A stretch of DNA of 64,000 nucleotides, from NCBI GenBank assembly GCA_021732485.1, contig JAKFUV010000003.1, forward strand, positions 1 through 64,000. Reading direction: 5' to 3'. Origin of the DNA: Hyphomicrobium sp. GTDB taxonomy: Bacteria; Pseudomonadota; Alphaproteobacteria; Rhizobiales; Hyphomicrobiaceae. Position 1 is the stretch's first letter. The number at the start of each line of letters is the position of its first letter. Below the pieces are notes generated by a model, which was given only the letters and a program-made list of their open reading frames with translations, had not been told where the DNA came from and ran no database searches. A program made the position numbers and the translations under genes. Positions 46,564 to 55,634 of the stretch are shown in pieces.

Positions 46564-47538
46564 ATGGTGGCCAACGGCAAACTCGTCACGGTGTTCGGCG
46601 GTTCGGGCTTCGTTGGCCGGCACATTGTCGCCGCGCTGGCAAAGGACGGCTATCGCGTCCGAGCGGCGGTGCGCCGCCCCGATCTTGCCGGCCATCTGCA
46701 ACCGATGGGTGCCGTCGGGCAAATTCATGCGGTGCAGGCTAATTTACGATTTTCCGACTCGGTCCAGCGCGCCGTCGAGGGCGCCGAGGCAGTCATCAAC
46801 GCCGTCGGCGTCTTGGCGCCTATCGGGGCTCAATCGTTCAACGCGGTCCACGCCGAAGGCGCCCGGACCGTTGCCAAGGCGGCGCACGAAGGCGGCGCTG
46901 AGCAGCTTGTTCATATCTCGGCCATTGGCGCCGATAAGGCGTCGTCATCGGTCTATGCGCGCACCAAGGCTGATGGCGAAGCTGCGACGCTGGCCGCGTT
47001 CCCATCTGCGATCATCTTGCGACCGTCGATCGTGTTTGGTCCGGAAGACGAGTTTTTTAATCGCTTCGCGGGCTTGGCGCGCAGCAGTCCTCTGCTGCCA
47101 CTGATTGGCGGCGGGCGCACGAAATTCCAACCGGTGTACGTCGGCGACCTTGCTCGTGCGGTTGTCACGTGCGTGTCGGGGTCGGCGCGCGCTGGAACGG
47201 TTTATGAGATTGGTGGCCCGCAGACACTGTCGTTCCGCGACCTCCTCGAACTGACGCTGACGTATACGGACCGCAAGCGCGGTTTTCTGCCGATGCCATT
47301 CTGGCTGGCGAAGTTGCAGGCGCTGGCAACGTGGCCGCTGCCCAATTCACTACGTCCGATTACGGTTGACCAAGTCCGTCTGCTGAAGCGCGACAATGTT
47401 GTGTCGTCGGCCGCTGTGACAGAAAAACGGACATTGGCTGATCTCGGCGTCAGCGATCCCTTGACCGTCGGCGCCATCGTGCCCGGGTATCTCGAGCGCT
47501 TTAAGGCCCGCGGCCAGTTCGCACATTACCGAAGATAA
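46564..47538 (+). CDS. NDUFA9-like NAD(P)-binding protein (complex I associated type)
   Basis: A 324-residue protein of the atypical SDR subgroup that includes the NDUFA9/39 kDa subunit of complex I. The nucleotide-binding motif is VTVFGGSGFVGRHIVAAL, followed by NAVGVLAPIGAQSF, SSVYARTKADGEAA and RPSIVFGPEDEFFNRFAGL. The end, LADLGVSDPLTVGAIVPGYLERF, is typical of these bacterial proteins. The start at 46564 (MVANGKLVTVFGG) has AGGGGCAGG upstream. The exact role in bacteria is unclear; assembly or quinone metabolism has been suggested for relatives. Confidence 0.85.
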   Translation: MVANGKLVTVFGGSGFVGRHIVAALAKDGYRVRAAVRRPDLAGHLQPMGAVGQIHAVQANLRFSDSVQRAVEGAEAVINAVGVLAPIGAQSFNAVHAEGARTVAKAAHEGGAEQLVHISAIGADKASSSVYARTKADGEAATLAAFPSAIILRPSIVFGPEDEFFNRFAGLARSSPLLPLIGGGRTKFQPVYVGDLARAVVTCVSGSARAGTVYEIGGPQTLSFRDLLELTLTYTDRKRGFLPMPFWLAKLQALATWPLPNSLRPITVDQVRLLKRDNVVSSAAVTEKRTLADLGVSDPLTVGAIVPGYLERFKARGQFAHYRR

Positions 47539-47619
47539 CAAGACAGGGCCGCTCAATCGAACGACCCTGCCCTTCTCAAATCGTTTTCCTGCTGGCGGCG
47601 CAAGCTGTTACTGTTGATA

Positions 47620-47907
47620 TCAGTTCAACGCCGCGATCGCCAAATCATCCTCTTCTGCGTGCCCGATGGCTGCCTGCAGCGTATCGGTCAGCGCGATCGG
47701 AGTTCCGTCGGCGGCGTGGAGCGAAAACAGCGGAATGCCGTTCGGCAAACCCTCGACAGTCGGAAACATCCGATTGGCTTCGTCAGTCGAGAGCGTTTTG
47801 ATATAGGCGACTTCGCCGCCGCCAAGACGCGCCAGCTCGAGCTCGGTCATCACCATGGACATGGTGGCTGAGACCTTCGTCGGCTTGGCAGTCGATTTCG
47901 TAGTCAT
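47620..47907 (-). CDS. DUF1150 family protein, partner of Hsp20
   Basis: A 95-residue protein: MTELELARLGGGEVAYIKTLSTDEANRMFP, then LPNGIPLFSLHAADGTPIAL and TLQAAIGHAEEDDL. This is DUF1150, regularly encoded next to hsp20 genes in alphaproteobacteria. The ATG at 47907 has GGAGGAAGAG upstream. It lies 171 bp after the hsp20 stop codon and probably shares its heat-induced mRNA. Function unknown. Confidence 0.9.
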   Translation of the reverse strand: MTTKSTAKPTKVSATMSMVMTELELARLGGGEVAYIKTLSTDEANRMFPTVEGLPNGIPLFSLHAADGTPIALTDTLQAAIGHAEEDDLAIAALN

Positions 47908-48078
47908 AACGCTCTTCCTCCATGTGGACGGATGCAACTGCGGCAAAGCAGTTGCGATGGGGTCGGGCTTTGGTCACATCCAGGTCGACAGCGAGTTTTT
48001 CGAATGCGCCGGAAACTTGCAACAGGTCCAGCGAGTGTCGAATGATTCGGCCTCGATGGCTGTGACGCGAAAACCGCG

Positions 48079-48615
48079 CTAGCCATCACTCTTGTGATTG
48101 GCGCTTGCTGCGCCGTCGAAGCCACTGACGCCCGCGCCAGTTGGCGTCATCTTCGGTGCGGTTGGCAGACCAACTCCAATGGTAATACGCTGGACCCGGC
48201 GAACGGGTTCAAGCCGGACCAAATCAATCGACAGCAGTCCGTTGGCGAGGTCGGCGGCGCGCACTTCTATGCCGTCGGCGAGCACGAACGTTCTCGTGAA
48301 TTGCCGAGCCGCGATGCCGCGATACAGATAATCGCGCGATTTATCTTCCTGCTGCTTGCCGCGAATGGTCAGCTGCCTGTCATCGAGCGTGATGTCGATT
48401 TGCTCTCGCGAGAACCCGGCGACCGCGAGCGTGATGCGCAAAATCTCTGCCCCGGCATCACGACCGTTTGCAGAAGCAATGGCGGATGCCACTACCCGCT
48501 CAATGTTATAAGGTGGGTAACCGTCGCTGGCGCCTTTACCGGCGCGATCGATGAGCCGTTCGATCTCCTCAAATCCGAGAAGGAGGGGGCTCGAAAGCAT
48601 GGTCATGCGTGTCAT
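48079..48615 (-). CDS. Small heat-shock protein (Hsp20 / IbpA family)
   Basis: A 178-residue holdase chaperone. It has the short N-terminal arm (GFEEIERLIDRAGKGASDGYPPYNIER), an alpha-crystallin domain (ILRITLAVAGFSREQIDITLDDRQLTIRGKQ, YLYRGIAARQFTRTFVLADGIEV), and GLLSIDLVRLEP. The ATG at 48615 has GAGGG seven bases before it. The GAGGG lies in a short hairpin, and a heat-shock promoter stands about 130 bases upstream, so heat should switch it on at two levels. A DUF1150 gene follows. Confidence 0.92.
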   Translation of the reverse strand: MTRMTMLSSPLLLGFEEIERLIDRAGKGASDGYPPYNIERVVASAIASANGRDAGAEILRITLAVAGFSREQIDITLDDRQLTIRGKQQEDKSRDYLYRGIAARQFTRTFVLADGIEVRAADLANGLLSIDLVRLEPVRRVQRITIGVGLPTAPKMTPTGAGVSGFDGAASANHKSDG

Positions 48616-48740
48616 TGAAAGCCCTCGCTGAGAAGCGACCTTCGTTGCGCTCAAGGTCTATTCGACTGTGGTCCGCGAGACCGCCATAAAGCCGCTCTCG
48701 CCGTTGGTTGACCTTCATCACGAAGCGACAACCGGTGTTG
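48616..48740 (-). promoter_or_regulatory. ROSE-like RNA thermometer in the hsp20 leader (candidate)
   Basis: The predicted leader is about 120 bases. Next to the start, TCGCT (48638-48634) pairs with AGCGA (48629-48625), the second arm running into the GAGGG ribosome site (48626-48622). ROSE elements of rhizobia place U(U/C)GCU opposite the Shine-Dalgarno site, which fits. The upstream part has other inverted repeats, but I have not shown the full three- or four-hairpin fold. Confidence 0.5.
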
Positions 48741-48745
48741 TGCAG

Positions 48746-48773
48746 ATATGGTGCGAAGGACCGCGGTTTCAAG
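48746..48773 (-). promoter_or_regulatory. RpoH-type (sigma-32) promoter of hsp20
   Basis: On the minus strand CTTGAA (48773-48768) is followed after 14 bases by CACCATAT (48753-48746). The E. coli sigma-32 consensus is CTTGAA, 13-15 bases, CCCCATNT, so the match is seven of eight in the -10 box with correct spacing. Confidence 0.75.
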
Positions 48774-49086
48774 CATGTGTGGCGTACGGCTGTCGGCGCA
48801 GATTTTCTCGTGTTGCGGCTAGGCGCCTGATAAGTCGAGCCAAATTCTGGTTGCTGAGGTTGGTGCGCGGGCCTCGGCAATGAAATGAGCTAAGATCTTC
48901 CGTCTGATGAAGATTCGGCTCGATGGGTCACAAAACTGACGTGGAATGTGAGCGACCCGACGTGATCGCAGGCCGCTGGCCACGATGGCCATAGTCCTGC
49001 TGGCATTGTCGCTCACTGCGCTACTCTGACCAAGCCAGTGCCACTCGCAAAACGCTTGGTTGATTCACAAACGAGGCCTTCTCACC
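48774..49086. other. Divergent intergenic region beyond the hsp20 promoter
   Basis: About 310 bases to the exported-protein gene at 49087. No coding frame or repeat is seen. It probably holds the promoter of that gene. Confidence 0.4.
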
Positions 49087-49797
49087 ATGTTTCATTTTAA
49101 TGCCACCTCGCCGACTTTATTGCGTCTCGTCATCGGTGTCTCGCTGGCCACTGCAATTGCCGCCGCCCATCCAGCGGTCGCTGTAGAGACCGCCGCACCG
49201 GCGGCCGCCAAGACGGAGACAAAGCCATCCGATAGCCCGCCCGAGGCTGAGCTGACCGCAGAAGAGAAAATCGAGCGCGACGGCCGCAAGGCCTGCAAAG
49301 TTGCGATGTGTGCGGCTTTTCGAGCCAAGAAAGCGACTGGCGCCGACATCGCGTGCGACATCACCAAAAGCTGGCGCAAAGAACAGCTGGCGAAGCTGGT
49401 CGGCAAGCTCAAGGTCACGTGGCCGTACGCGGGTGTTCGCTGCACGTCCAAGGTCGCGCTCAAGCGGGCCGATCTTGTCAAAGCAATGTCAGAGCCAAAG
49501 CTCGATCTGCAACTCGACACACACTCCGTCGCCTGCGACGTCAATCGCGATGCCGAAGCGGCCACCAAGATCGCTTTCGACTTCAAGCCGAAGGTCACCT
49601 TCGAAAATGGCAAGGCGATCGCGGCTGAAATGAACTGGGGCAAAATCGACGCGCCGACATTGGTCAAGAGCGCTCTATGGACTGCGACGGCGGCCGACAA
49701 CACCGTCAACATTCTCTCAGGCACGCTGGTCGATGACATCAACGACTTCATCGGCAAAAAGTGCGACGAGGTGAAAGACGCTTGGGATACGAAATGA
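49087..49797 (+). CDS. Exported protein of unknown function
   Basis: A 236-residue protein with a signal peptide (PTLLRLVIGVSLATAIAAAHPAVA) and a short Ala/Pro/Lys linker. The mature part has four cysteines (KACKVAMCAAFRAKK, ADIACDITKSW, VRCTSK, VACDVN, and a late KKCDEV) and many Lys and Asp. The order AIACDITKSWRKEQL and KLKVTWPYAGVRC suggests a compact periplasmic domain. I do not recognise it; similar proteins occur in Hyphomicrobium-type genomes. The ATG at 49087 is the first after GAGGCC. pqqA follows 163 bp downstream. Confidence 0.7.
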   Translation: MFHFNATSPTLLRLVIGVSLATAIAAAHPAVAVETAAPAAAKTETKPSDSPPEAELTAEEKIERDGRKACKVAMCAAFRAKKATGADIACDITKSWRKEQLAKLVGKLKVTWPYAGVRCTSKVALKRADLVKAMSEPKLDLQLDTHSVACDVNRDAEAATKIAFDFKPKVTFENGKAIAAEMNWGKIDAPTLVKSALWTATAADNTVNILSGTLVDDINDFIGKKCDEVKDAWDTK

Positions 49798-49960
49798 TCG
49801 CCAATCCATGGCGCGAGCAACTGCGACGTTTAAAACGTTATACTGTTATTAGCTCACCTAATCGGCGGTCTTCAAAAATACGATTGGCGCTGATGTCGGA
49901 TGGGGCGTAATCCGATGGTCGTGAAGATCAACATCTCACGAATTTTTGGAGGAAATGATT

Positions 49961-50050
49961 ATGAAGATTTGGTCAAAGCCTGCAGTTCGCGAACAGGAAG
50001 TCGGTCTCGAAGTGACCAGCTACCTCCCGGCTGAAATCGACATCATCTAA
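49961..50050 (+). CDS. pqqA: PQQ precursor peptide PqqA (free-standing)
   Basis: A 29-residue peptide starting MKIWSKPAV and holding EVTSYLPAEID. The conserved Glu17 and Tyr21 of the E-x-x-x-Y motif are the residues that PqqE joins and that end up in pyrroloquinoline quinone. The overall form matches PqqA of methylotrophs, which also keep an EVTSY...AEID pattern. The ribosome site GGAGGAA lies six bases before the ATG. No pqqB, C, D or E lies in this window, so it depends on enzymes encoded elsewhere. A strong hairpin with T residues ends the transcript. Confidence 0.9.
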   Translation: MKIWSKPAVREQEVGLEVTSYLPAEIDII

Positions 50051-50080
50051 TTGGTGTCGGCTCATCGGTTGAGCGCATTG

Positions 50081-50116
50081 GCGGCGGTCGGGATTACCCG
50101 GCCGTCGCTTTCGTTT
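50081..50116 (+). terminator. Terminator after pqqA
   Basis: GCGGCGGTCGGG (50081-50092) pairs with CCCGGCCGTCGC (50097-50108) through 12 pairs, two of them G-U, around ATTA. TTTCGTTT follows. The short pqqA transcript should end here. Confidence 0.75.
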
Positions 50117-50141
50117 GAGGCGCTATCTGTCGTGTCAATCG

Positions 50142-51962
50142 TCAGCCGTCGATCGCGACGCGGCGCTCTTCGAGGTCCAGCCATTTGAGTTCGCAAGTCT
50201 CTAGGTCTTTCTGCGCCGAAGCCAGTCGCGCCGATGCCTGATCGAACGTCACGCGATCGCGGGAAAACAAAGCCGGGTCTGCCAATTTCAGAGTGAGAGC
50301 CTTGATCTCGCGTTCGAGTTTGGCGATTTCGGCGGGCAACGTTTCCAGCGCGTGTTTTTCCTTGAACGATAATTTCCGTTGTGGCGCCGATGGCGCAGGC
50401 GGCGCATCTCGAACTGGAGATGTCACCGGGTCGCGGTCGTCAGAATTGGCCCACGCTGCGACCGCGGGCTTGCCGCTTTTGCGCTGGGTCAACATGTCGG
50501 TATAGCCGCCAGCAAACTCGGTCCAATGGCCATTGTCGTCCGGCGCCAGCACGCTCGTCACCACACGATCGAGAAAATCGCGGTCATGGCTGACCAGCAG
50601 CACGGTGCCCGGATAGTCGGCCAGCAGTTCCTGCAGCAGATCGAGGGTTTCGAGATCGAGATCGTTGGTCGGCTCGTCGAGCACCAGCACGTTGGATGGC
50701 TTAGCCAGCGCGCGCGCCAGCATCAAACGGGCGCGTTCGCCGCCCGAGAGCACGCGCAGCGGCGTGAGGCGCTGTTCGGGCTGAAACAGAAAATCCTTCA
50801 TGTAACTGGCGACGTGGCGCGCCTTGCCATTGATGATGACCTGATCGCCGCGCCCGCCAGTCAGGGCATCGGAAACAGTCCAGTTTGGATTGAGTTCGTC
50901 GCGCTTCTGGTCGAGCGAAACGAGTTCGAGGTTGGTGCCAAGGCGCACGGTGCCGCTGTCCGGCTCAATCGCTCCGGTGAGCAGTTTCAGGATGGTCGTT
51001 TTACCGGCGCCGTTCGGCCCAACGAGGCCGAGACAATCGCCGCGCATGACGCGCAGTGACAGATCGCTGACGACGGTACGATCATCGAAGCTTTTCGATA
51101 TTCGCTTGGTTTCAACCACAAGCCGGCCTGAAATTCCGCCCTCCGAAGCATCAAGGCGGACGCTGCCCTGCACCTGGCGCTGTTCGCGGACGCTCTGGCG
51201 CATATCTTTGAGTTCGCGGACACGCCGAACGTTGCGCTTCCGCCGACCGGTGACGCCGCCGTGCATCCACTGATTTTCTCGGATGATCTTGCGATCAAGC
51301 TTGTGACGTTCCAGCTCTTCTTCTTCCAGAACCTTGTCGCGCCAATCCTCGAAGGCGGCGAAGCCTTGCTCCAATCGCCGCGCCACGCCGCGATCGATCC
51401 ACACCGTGGCGCGCGACAGGTTTTCCAGAAACCGGCGGTCATGGCTGATCAGGACGATGGCCGATTTGAGCGATTTCAGCTCAGCTTCCAGCCATTCGAT
51501 GGCCGGGAGATCGAGGTGGTTGGTCGGCTCATCGAGAAGCAGCACGTCGGGCCGGGCAACCAGCACGCGGGCCAGCGCGGCTCGGCGAGCTTCTCCGCCC
51601 GAAATGAATGCCGGATCTTCTTCGCCCGTCAGGCTGAGTTCGCTCAGCATATAATCAGCGAGGTAGGGATCATCGGTTGGTCCAAGGCCCGCCTCGACGT
51701 AGGCACGCGTCGTCGCGAAGCCCTCGAAGTCGGCTTCTTGCGGCAGATAGCGGACGCTGGCGCCCGGATGCGCAAATCGCGTTCCCTGATCGGGTTCGAC
51801 GAAGCCGGCTGCAATTTTCAACAAGGTCGACTTGCCGGACCCGTTGCGGCCGACCAGGCAGATGCGATCGCCGGGCGCGACGGTCATTTCCGCGCCTTCG
51901 AGCAGCGGCGTGCCGCCGAATGTCAGGTGAATATCTTTGAGCGCTAGAACGGGAGGTGCCAT
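50142..51962 (-). CDS. uup: ABC-F ATPase, Uup type
   Basis: A 606-residue soluble ABC-F protein with two ATPase domains and no membrane part. First: GRNGSGKST, SGGEARRAALARVL, LLLDEPTNHLDL. Linker: WMHGGVTGRRKRNVRRVRELK, typical of Uup. Second: [42 protein letters not shown]-terminal coiled coil (about 545-606) supports Uup over EttA. These proteins act on stalled ribosomes and Uup also binds DNA. The ATG at 51962 has GGAGG five bases upstream. It is convergent with pqqA. Confidence 0.93.
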   Translation of the reverse strand: MAPPVLALKDIHLTFGGTPLLEGAEMTVAPGDRICLVGRNGSGKSTLLKIAAGFVEPDQGTRFAHPGASVRYLPQEADFEGFATTRAYVEAGLGPTDDPYLADYMLSELSLTGEEDPAFISGGEARRAALARVLVARPDVLLLDEPTNHLDLPAIEWLEAELKSLKSAIVLISHDRRFLENLSRATVWIDRGVARRLEQGFAAFEDWRDKVLEEEELERHKLDRKIIRENQWMHGGVTGRRKRNVRRVRELKDMRQSVREQRQVQGSVRLDASEGGISGRLVVETKRISKSFDDRTVVSDLSLRVMRGDCLGLVGPNGAGKTTILKLLTGAIEPDSGTVRLGTNLELVSLDQKRDELNPNWTVSDALTGGRGDQVIINGKARHVASYMKDFLFQPEQRLTPLRVLSGGERARLMLARALAKPSNVLVLDEPTNDLDLETLDLLQELLADYPGTVLLVSHDRDFLDRVVTSVLAPDDNGHWTEFAGGYTDMLTQRKSGKPAVAAWANSDDRDPVTSPVRDAPPAPSAPQRKLSFKEKHALETLPAEIAKLEREIKALTLKLADPALFSRDRVTFDQASARLASAQKDLETCELKWLDLEERRVAIDG

Positions 51963-52037
51963 GCGCACCTCCTAGCCGTCTCGGCCGTCGCCTTCAATGG
52001 TTGTGGTGACGCGCCGCACCGCGTCCTTTTCCGCCGA

Positions 52038-53141
52038 TCACGGCGACGGCTTGGTGAAAGCCTCGACGCGGGCAATCGCGTTGCGACGAACGCTCGCATA
52101 GAACAGGCTGTAGTCCTGATTGTGGTAGCTGCCGAACGTGGTCAGAGGATCTTTGAAGCCTGCGCGTTTGGCGCGTGGGATCGACACCACCAGCCGCCCA
52201 CGCGAGCACTTCGCGCCGGTTACCCCTTGGACGACGCGCGGCAGAGGGTCGCCAAAGCCGACGATGGGAAGTGCGCCCTTGTTGGCGGACGCCGGTGTGA
52301 TCGTCGTGCGATCCCATGACAGCGGATTGACGCACAGCCACGTTCGCTTGCCCACTGTCTGATAGCGGCCATCGTCATGCGTCACCATCAAGCCGCGACC
52401 AAGCGCCAACGGGGTTAACACCGTTGTGCTGTTCCAGTCGACGATGCAACGGATCTGGCGCGGCGAATTGCAGACCGGCAGGCCGGTGGACTCGATATTT
52501 TCGGGCATCGACGCGCCAACGATATAGGCGACGACGAGACGCTTGCGGACATTGGCGTCAGCCAAAATGCGGTCCTTCAATAGCCGCGTTGCATGCAGCG
52601 AGCCCTGGCTGTGACTGGCGAGAATGAATGGGCGGCCCTTATTTTCGTTTGCGAGGTAGTGATCGAAGGCGCGCAGCACATCGGAATAGGCGAGGTCGTA
52701 GGCCTTGAAGGCGCTGTCGCCAGGGTTAAGAAATGCGCTCAACGTCGTTTGGCGGTAGCGCGGTGCGAACATGCGGCAGCAGCCGTTGAAGATCGATGTC
52801 TGGTAGCGAAGTACGCCGTCTTCGAGCTGCGTGCCGGTGAAATCACCTTCGTCGTATTTCGCATTCCACGTCGCGTTTGTCAGATAGGTCGTGGGGTGGA
52901 CAAAAAAGACATCCGCCTTTGCATCTTTCGCGAGTTCGCCGTTGATACCTAGCGGAATGACGTCGGCCTTGCTCGGTCGGCCCGGCCAAACCGCCCAAGC
53001 GGATTGATCGGCATAATTTGGGGCCGGTGGCGGCGTGTAGGCCTCGAACGGTTTCGACGGCGGCTTGAGTTTTAATTCTGCCCCGATGACCGGCGTCACG
53101 AACGCCGCACAGACGATCACACTGGCAAAGCGAAACCACAT
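52038..53141 (-). CDS. Exported DUF3089 family hydrolase-like protein
   Basis: A 367-residue protein with a signal peptide (MWFRFASVIVCAAFVTPVIGA). The family pattern is ADVFFVHPTTYL, MFAPRYRQTTLSAF, and the alpha/beta-hydrolase nucleophile region ILASHSQGSLHATRLL (Ser near residue 178). Catalytic activity of DUF3089 proteins is not proven. Several cysteines (NGCCRMF, LPVCNS, RCIVDW) may be disulfide-bound. The ATG at 53141 has a GGGGGG run upstream at about 8 bases. It is downstream of ybdD on the same strand but with its own 52-bp gap. Confidence 0.82.
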   Translation of the reverse strand: MWFRFASVIVCAAFVTPVIGAELKLKPPSKPFEAYTPPPAPNYADQSAWAVWPGRPSKADVIPLGINGELAKDAKADVFFVHPTTYLTNATWNAKYDEGDFTGTQLEDGVLRYQTSIFNGCCRMFAPRYRQTTLSAFLNPGDSAFKAYDLAYSDVLRAFDHYLANENKGRPFILASHSQGSLHATRLLKDRILADANVRKRLVVAYIVGASMPENIESTGLPVCNSPRQIRCIVDWNSTTVLTPLALGRGLMVTHDDGRYQTVGKRTWLCVNPLSWDRTTITPASANKGALPIVGFGDPLPRVVQGVTGAKCSRGRLVVSIPRAKRAGFKDPLTTFGSYHNQDYSLFYASVRRNAIARVEAFTKPSP

Positions 53142-53192
53142 GTTGGAAGCCCCCCGAACCAAATCGTCAGAAAAAAAGAATGCGAGGCGTCC

Positions 53193-53420
53193 TCAACAAC
53201 AACGGCTGATTTTACCGCCGTTGACGCCGTAGCGGCTGGCTTGCCGTTCACGAAAAAAAACTTCGTACGACATGATCGCTTCACCTGGATGCTGCGCTTG
53301 GCGATGGGCAACGTAGGCGTCGTAATCGGGCACACCCACCATCAGCCGCGCGGTGCGCACGGCCGTCTGTCCCGCCGCAACGATGCGCTTTGAGATTTCG
53401 GCCGACACTGTATTTTTCAT
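53193..53420 (-). CDS. YbdD/YjiX family small protein
   Basis: A 75-residue protein (VRTARLMVGVPDYDAYVAHRQAQHPGEAI, then EFFRERQ-like EVFFRERQASRYG, and a Cys-Cys end). This DUF466 family is nearly always encoded next to cstA or btsT. The ATG at 53420 has GGAG nine bases upstream and starts six bases after the cstA stop, so both are clearly one operon. Probably a helper of the pyruvate or peptide transporter; not proven. Confidence 0.9.
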   Translation of the reverse strand: MKNTVSAEISKRIVAAGQTAVRTARLMVGVPDYDAYVAHRQAQHPGEAIMSYEVFFRERQASRYGVNGGKISRCC

Positions 53421-53425
53421 ATCAC

Positions 53426-55477
53426 TCACTCCGCTGCGACAACGGCGGTTTCGCGCGCGCTGACGTTGGGATCTGCCAGCGCTCGCCACATCGCGACAAG
53501 GGCAAAACCCGCCATCGTCAACACTAACGCGATCAACAAGGTCGCCATGGTGGCATTGACGTAGTCGTTGGAAATGATGCGATTCATGTCGTCGATCGAT
53601 TTGGCGGGCGCCAGCAATTCGCCCGAGGCGAGTGCGGTTGAGAACTTTTCCGCATGAGCGAGAAACCCGATCGCCGGATTGGGGCTGAAAATTTTCTGCC
53701 ATCCGGCGGTGAGCGTGCAGATCGCAACCCAAGACGCTGGCACGGCTGTCACCCAGGCGTAGCGCTCGCGCTTCATCTTGAACAGCACGACGGTGCACAG
53801 CGTCAGCGCAATACAGGCTAGCATTTGATTGGCGATGCCGAACAGCGGCCACAGCGTGTTGATGCCGCCGAGCGGATCAACGACTCCTTGATAGAGGAAA
53901 TAACCCCATCCCGAGACGGCAATCGTGGTCGCGACGATGTTGGCCGTCCAAGATTTCGTATCCTTGAACTTCGGACTGTAAGTCCCAATTAAATCTTGCA
54001 GCATGAAGCGCGCGACGCGCGTGCCGGCATCAATAGTCGTCAAAATGAATAGGGCTTCAAACAGAATAGCGAAATGATACCAGAACGCCATCAAGGCCTT
54101 GCCGCCGATTGCGGATGATAGAATTTCGGCCATGCCGACGGCCAATGTCGGCGCCCCGCCGGTGCGCGATAGAATGCTGGCTTCACCGACGTCCTTCGCG
54201 GCTTGTGACAGCATCTCAGGGGTGACGACGAAGCCCCAGCTTGAAATGACCTGCGCGGCCTGCTCCGGCGTCGTGCCGATCAGGGCCGCTGGACTATTCA
54301 TGGCGAAGTAAATACCGGGCTCCAGCGTACAGGCGGCGATCAGCGCCATGACGGCGACGAAGCTTTCCATCAGCATCGCGCCGTAGCCGATGAAGCGAGC
54401 GTTTATCTCGTTATCCAGCATCTTCGGCGTCGTGCCGGACGACACGAGCGAGTGAAATCCCGATACCGCGCCGCAGGCGATCGTAATGAACAGGAACGGA
54501 AACAGCGATCCAGCGAACACGGGTCCGGTCCCGTCGACGAACGGCGTCACCGCCGGCATTTTTAAATCGGGTCTGACGAACAGAATGCCGATCGCCAAGC
54601 CAACGATGGTGCCGATTTTCAAAAACGTCGACAGGTAGTCGCGCGGCGCCAGCAAAATCCACACCGGCATGACGGAGGCGATGAAGCCGTAGGCAATCAG
54701 CATCATCGAAAGCTGCTCGCCGGTGAACGTGAACATCGGGCCGAGCACCGGATCGGCGGCAACGTGCTCGCCGTAGATGATCGACAGCATCAATAGGGCG
54801 AAGCCGATGAGGGACATCTCGCCGATGCGGCCTGGGCGGAGCAGTCGTCCGTAGACACCCATGAACACCGCGATTGGGATGGTAGCGGCCACCGTGAACG
54901 TGCCCCACGGGCTTTGTTTCAGGGCCTTGACGACGACGAGTGCCAGCACCGCCAACAAAATGACCATGATCAGCAGCACGCCAATCATGGCGATGGTGCC
55001 GGCGACTTGGCCGAGTTCGGCACGGATCATGTCGCCGAGCGAGCGGCCATCGCGGCGCGTCGATGCCCACAACACGATGAAATCTTGCACTGCGCCAGCA
55101 AACACGACGCCGACAAGCAGCCACAGCGTGCCCGGCAGATATCCCATTTGCGCAGCAAGAACGGGCCCGACCAGTGGTCCTGCACCAGCGATGGCCGCGA
55201 AATGGTGACCAAACAAAACGTTCTTGTCGGTTGGGCAATAGTCGAGGCCGTCATTGAAACGAACGGCCGGCGTGCGGCGGTTCGCGTCGAGGCGGAGGAC
55301 TTTGTCGGCGATGAAGGCGCTATAGAAACGATAGGCGAGCAGATAGACGCAGACGGCAGCCGAGACGAGCCACATGGCGTTGATCGTTTCGCCGCGTGAG
55401 AGCGCTACAACGCCGAGTGAACCGGCGCCAAGCAGGGCCACGGAAAGCCAAGCCAAGTTGCCACGAAGTTGAGACAT
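53426..55477 (-). CDS. cstA: Carbon starvation protein CstA (pyruvate / peptide permease)
   Basis: A 683-residue inner-membrane protein with many hydrophobic segments. It shows the CstA pattern LFGHHFAAIAGAGPLVGPVLAAQMGYLPG, VQDFIVLWAS RRDGRS-like stretch near 110, SGTTPKMLDNEI and NTLWPLFGIANQMLA. Relatives import pyruvate or peptides when carbon is scarce, often under CRP control. It is followed at once by ybdD. The start at 55477 is the family start; GAGGGAA lies upstream. An 87-bp repeat array lies 150 bp upstream of it. Confidence 0.95.
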   Translation of the reverse strand: MSQLRGNLAWLSVALLGAGSLGVVALSRGETINAMWLVSAAVCVYLLAYRFYSAFIADKVLRLDANRRTPAVRFNDGLDYCPTDKNVLFGHHFAAIAGAGPLVGPVLAAQMGYLPGTLWLLVGVVFAGAVQDFIVLWASTRRDGRSLGDMIRAELGQVAGTIAMIGVLLIMVILLAVLALVVVKALKQSPWGTFTVAATIPIAVFMGVYGRLLRPGRIGEMSLIGFALLMLSIIYGEHVAADPVLGPMFTFTGEQLSMMLIAYGFIASVMPVWILLAPRDYLSTFLKIGTIVGLAIGILFVRPDLKMPAVTPFVDGTGPVFAGSLFPFLFITIACGAVSGFHSLVSSGTTPKMLDNEINARFIGYGAMLMESFVAVMALIAACTLEPGIYFAMNSPAALIGTTPEQAAQVISSWGFVVTPEMLSQAAKDVGEASILSRTGGAPTLAVGMAEILSSAIGGKALMAFWYHFAILFEALFILTTIDAGTRVARFMLQDLIGTYSPKFKDTKSWTANIVATTIAVSGWGYFLYQGVVDPLGGINTLWPLFGIANQMLACIALTLCTVVLFKMKRERYAWVTAVPASWVAICTLTAGWQKIFSPNPAIGFLAHAEKFSTALASGELLAPAKSIDDMNRIISNDYVNATMATLLIALVLTMAGFALVAMWRALADPNVSARETAVVAAE

Positions 55478-55634
55478 GGTTCAGCGTTCCCTCAGGCTTA
55501 GCTTTGCGGGCAAGGTTGCCCGCTGGCGATTTTTTTGAAAACCTACACCAGTTCGCGGGCGAAGGTCATCATGTAGGTATTAGCCCTGCCCGCTAGTCAC
55601 CAATACGCTCGCGGGATTTGGGCGTTGCGGCCGC

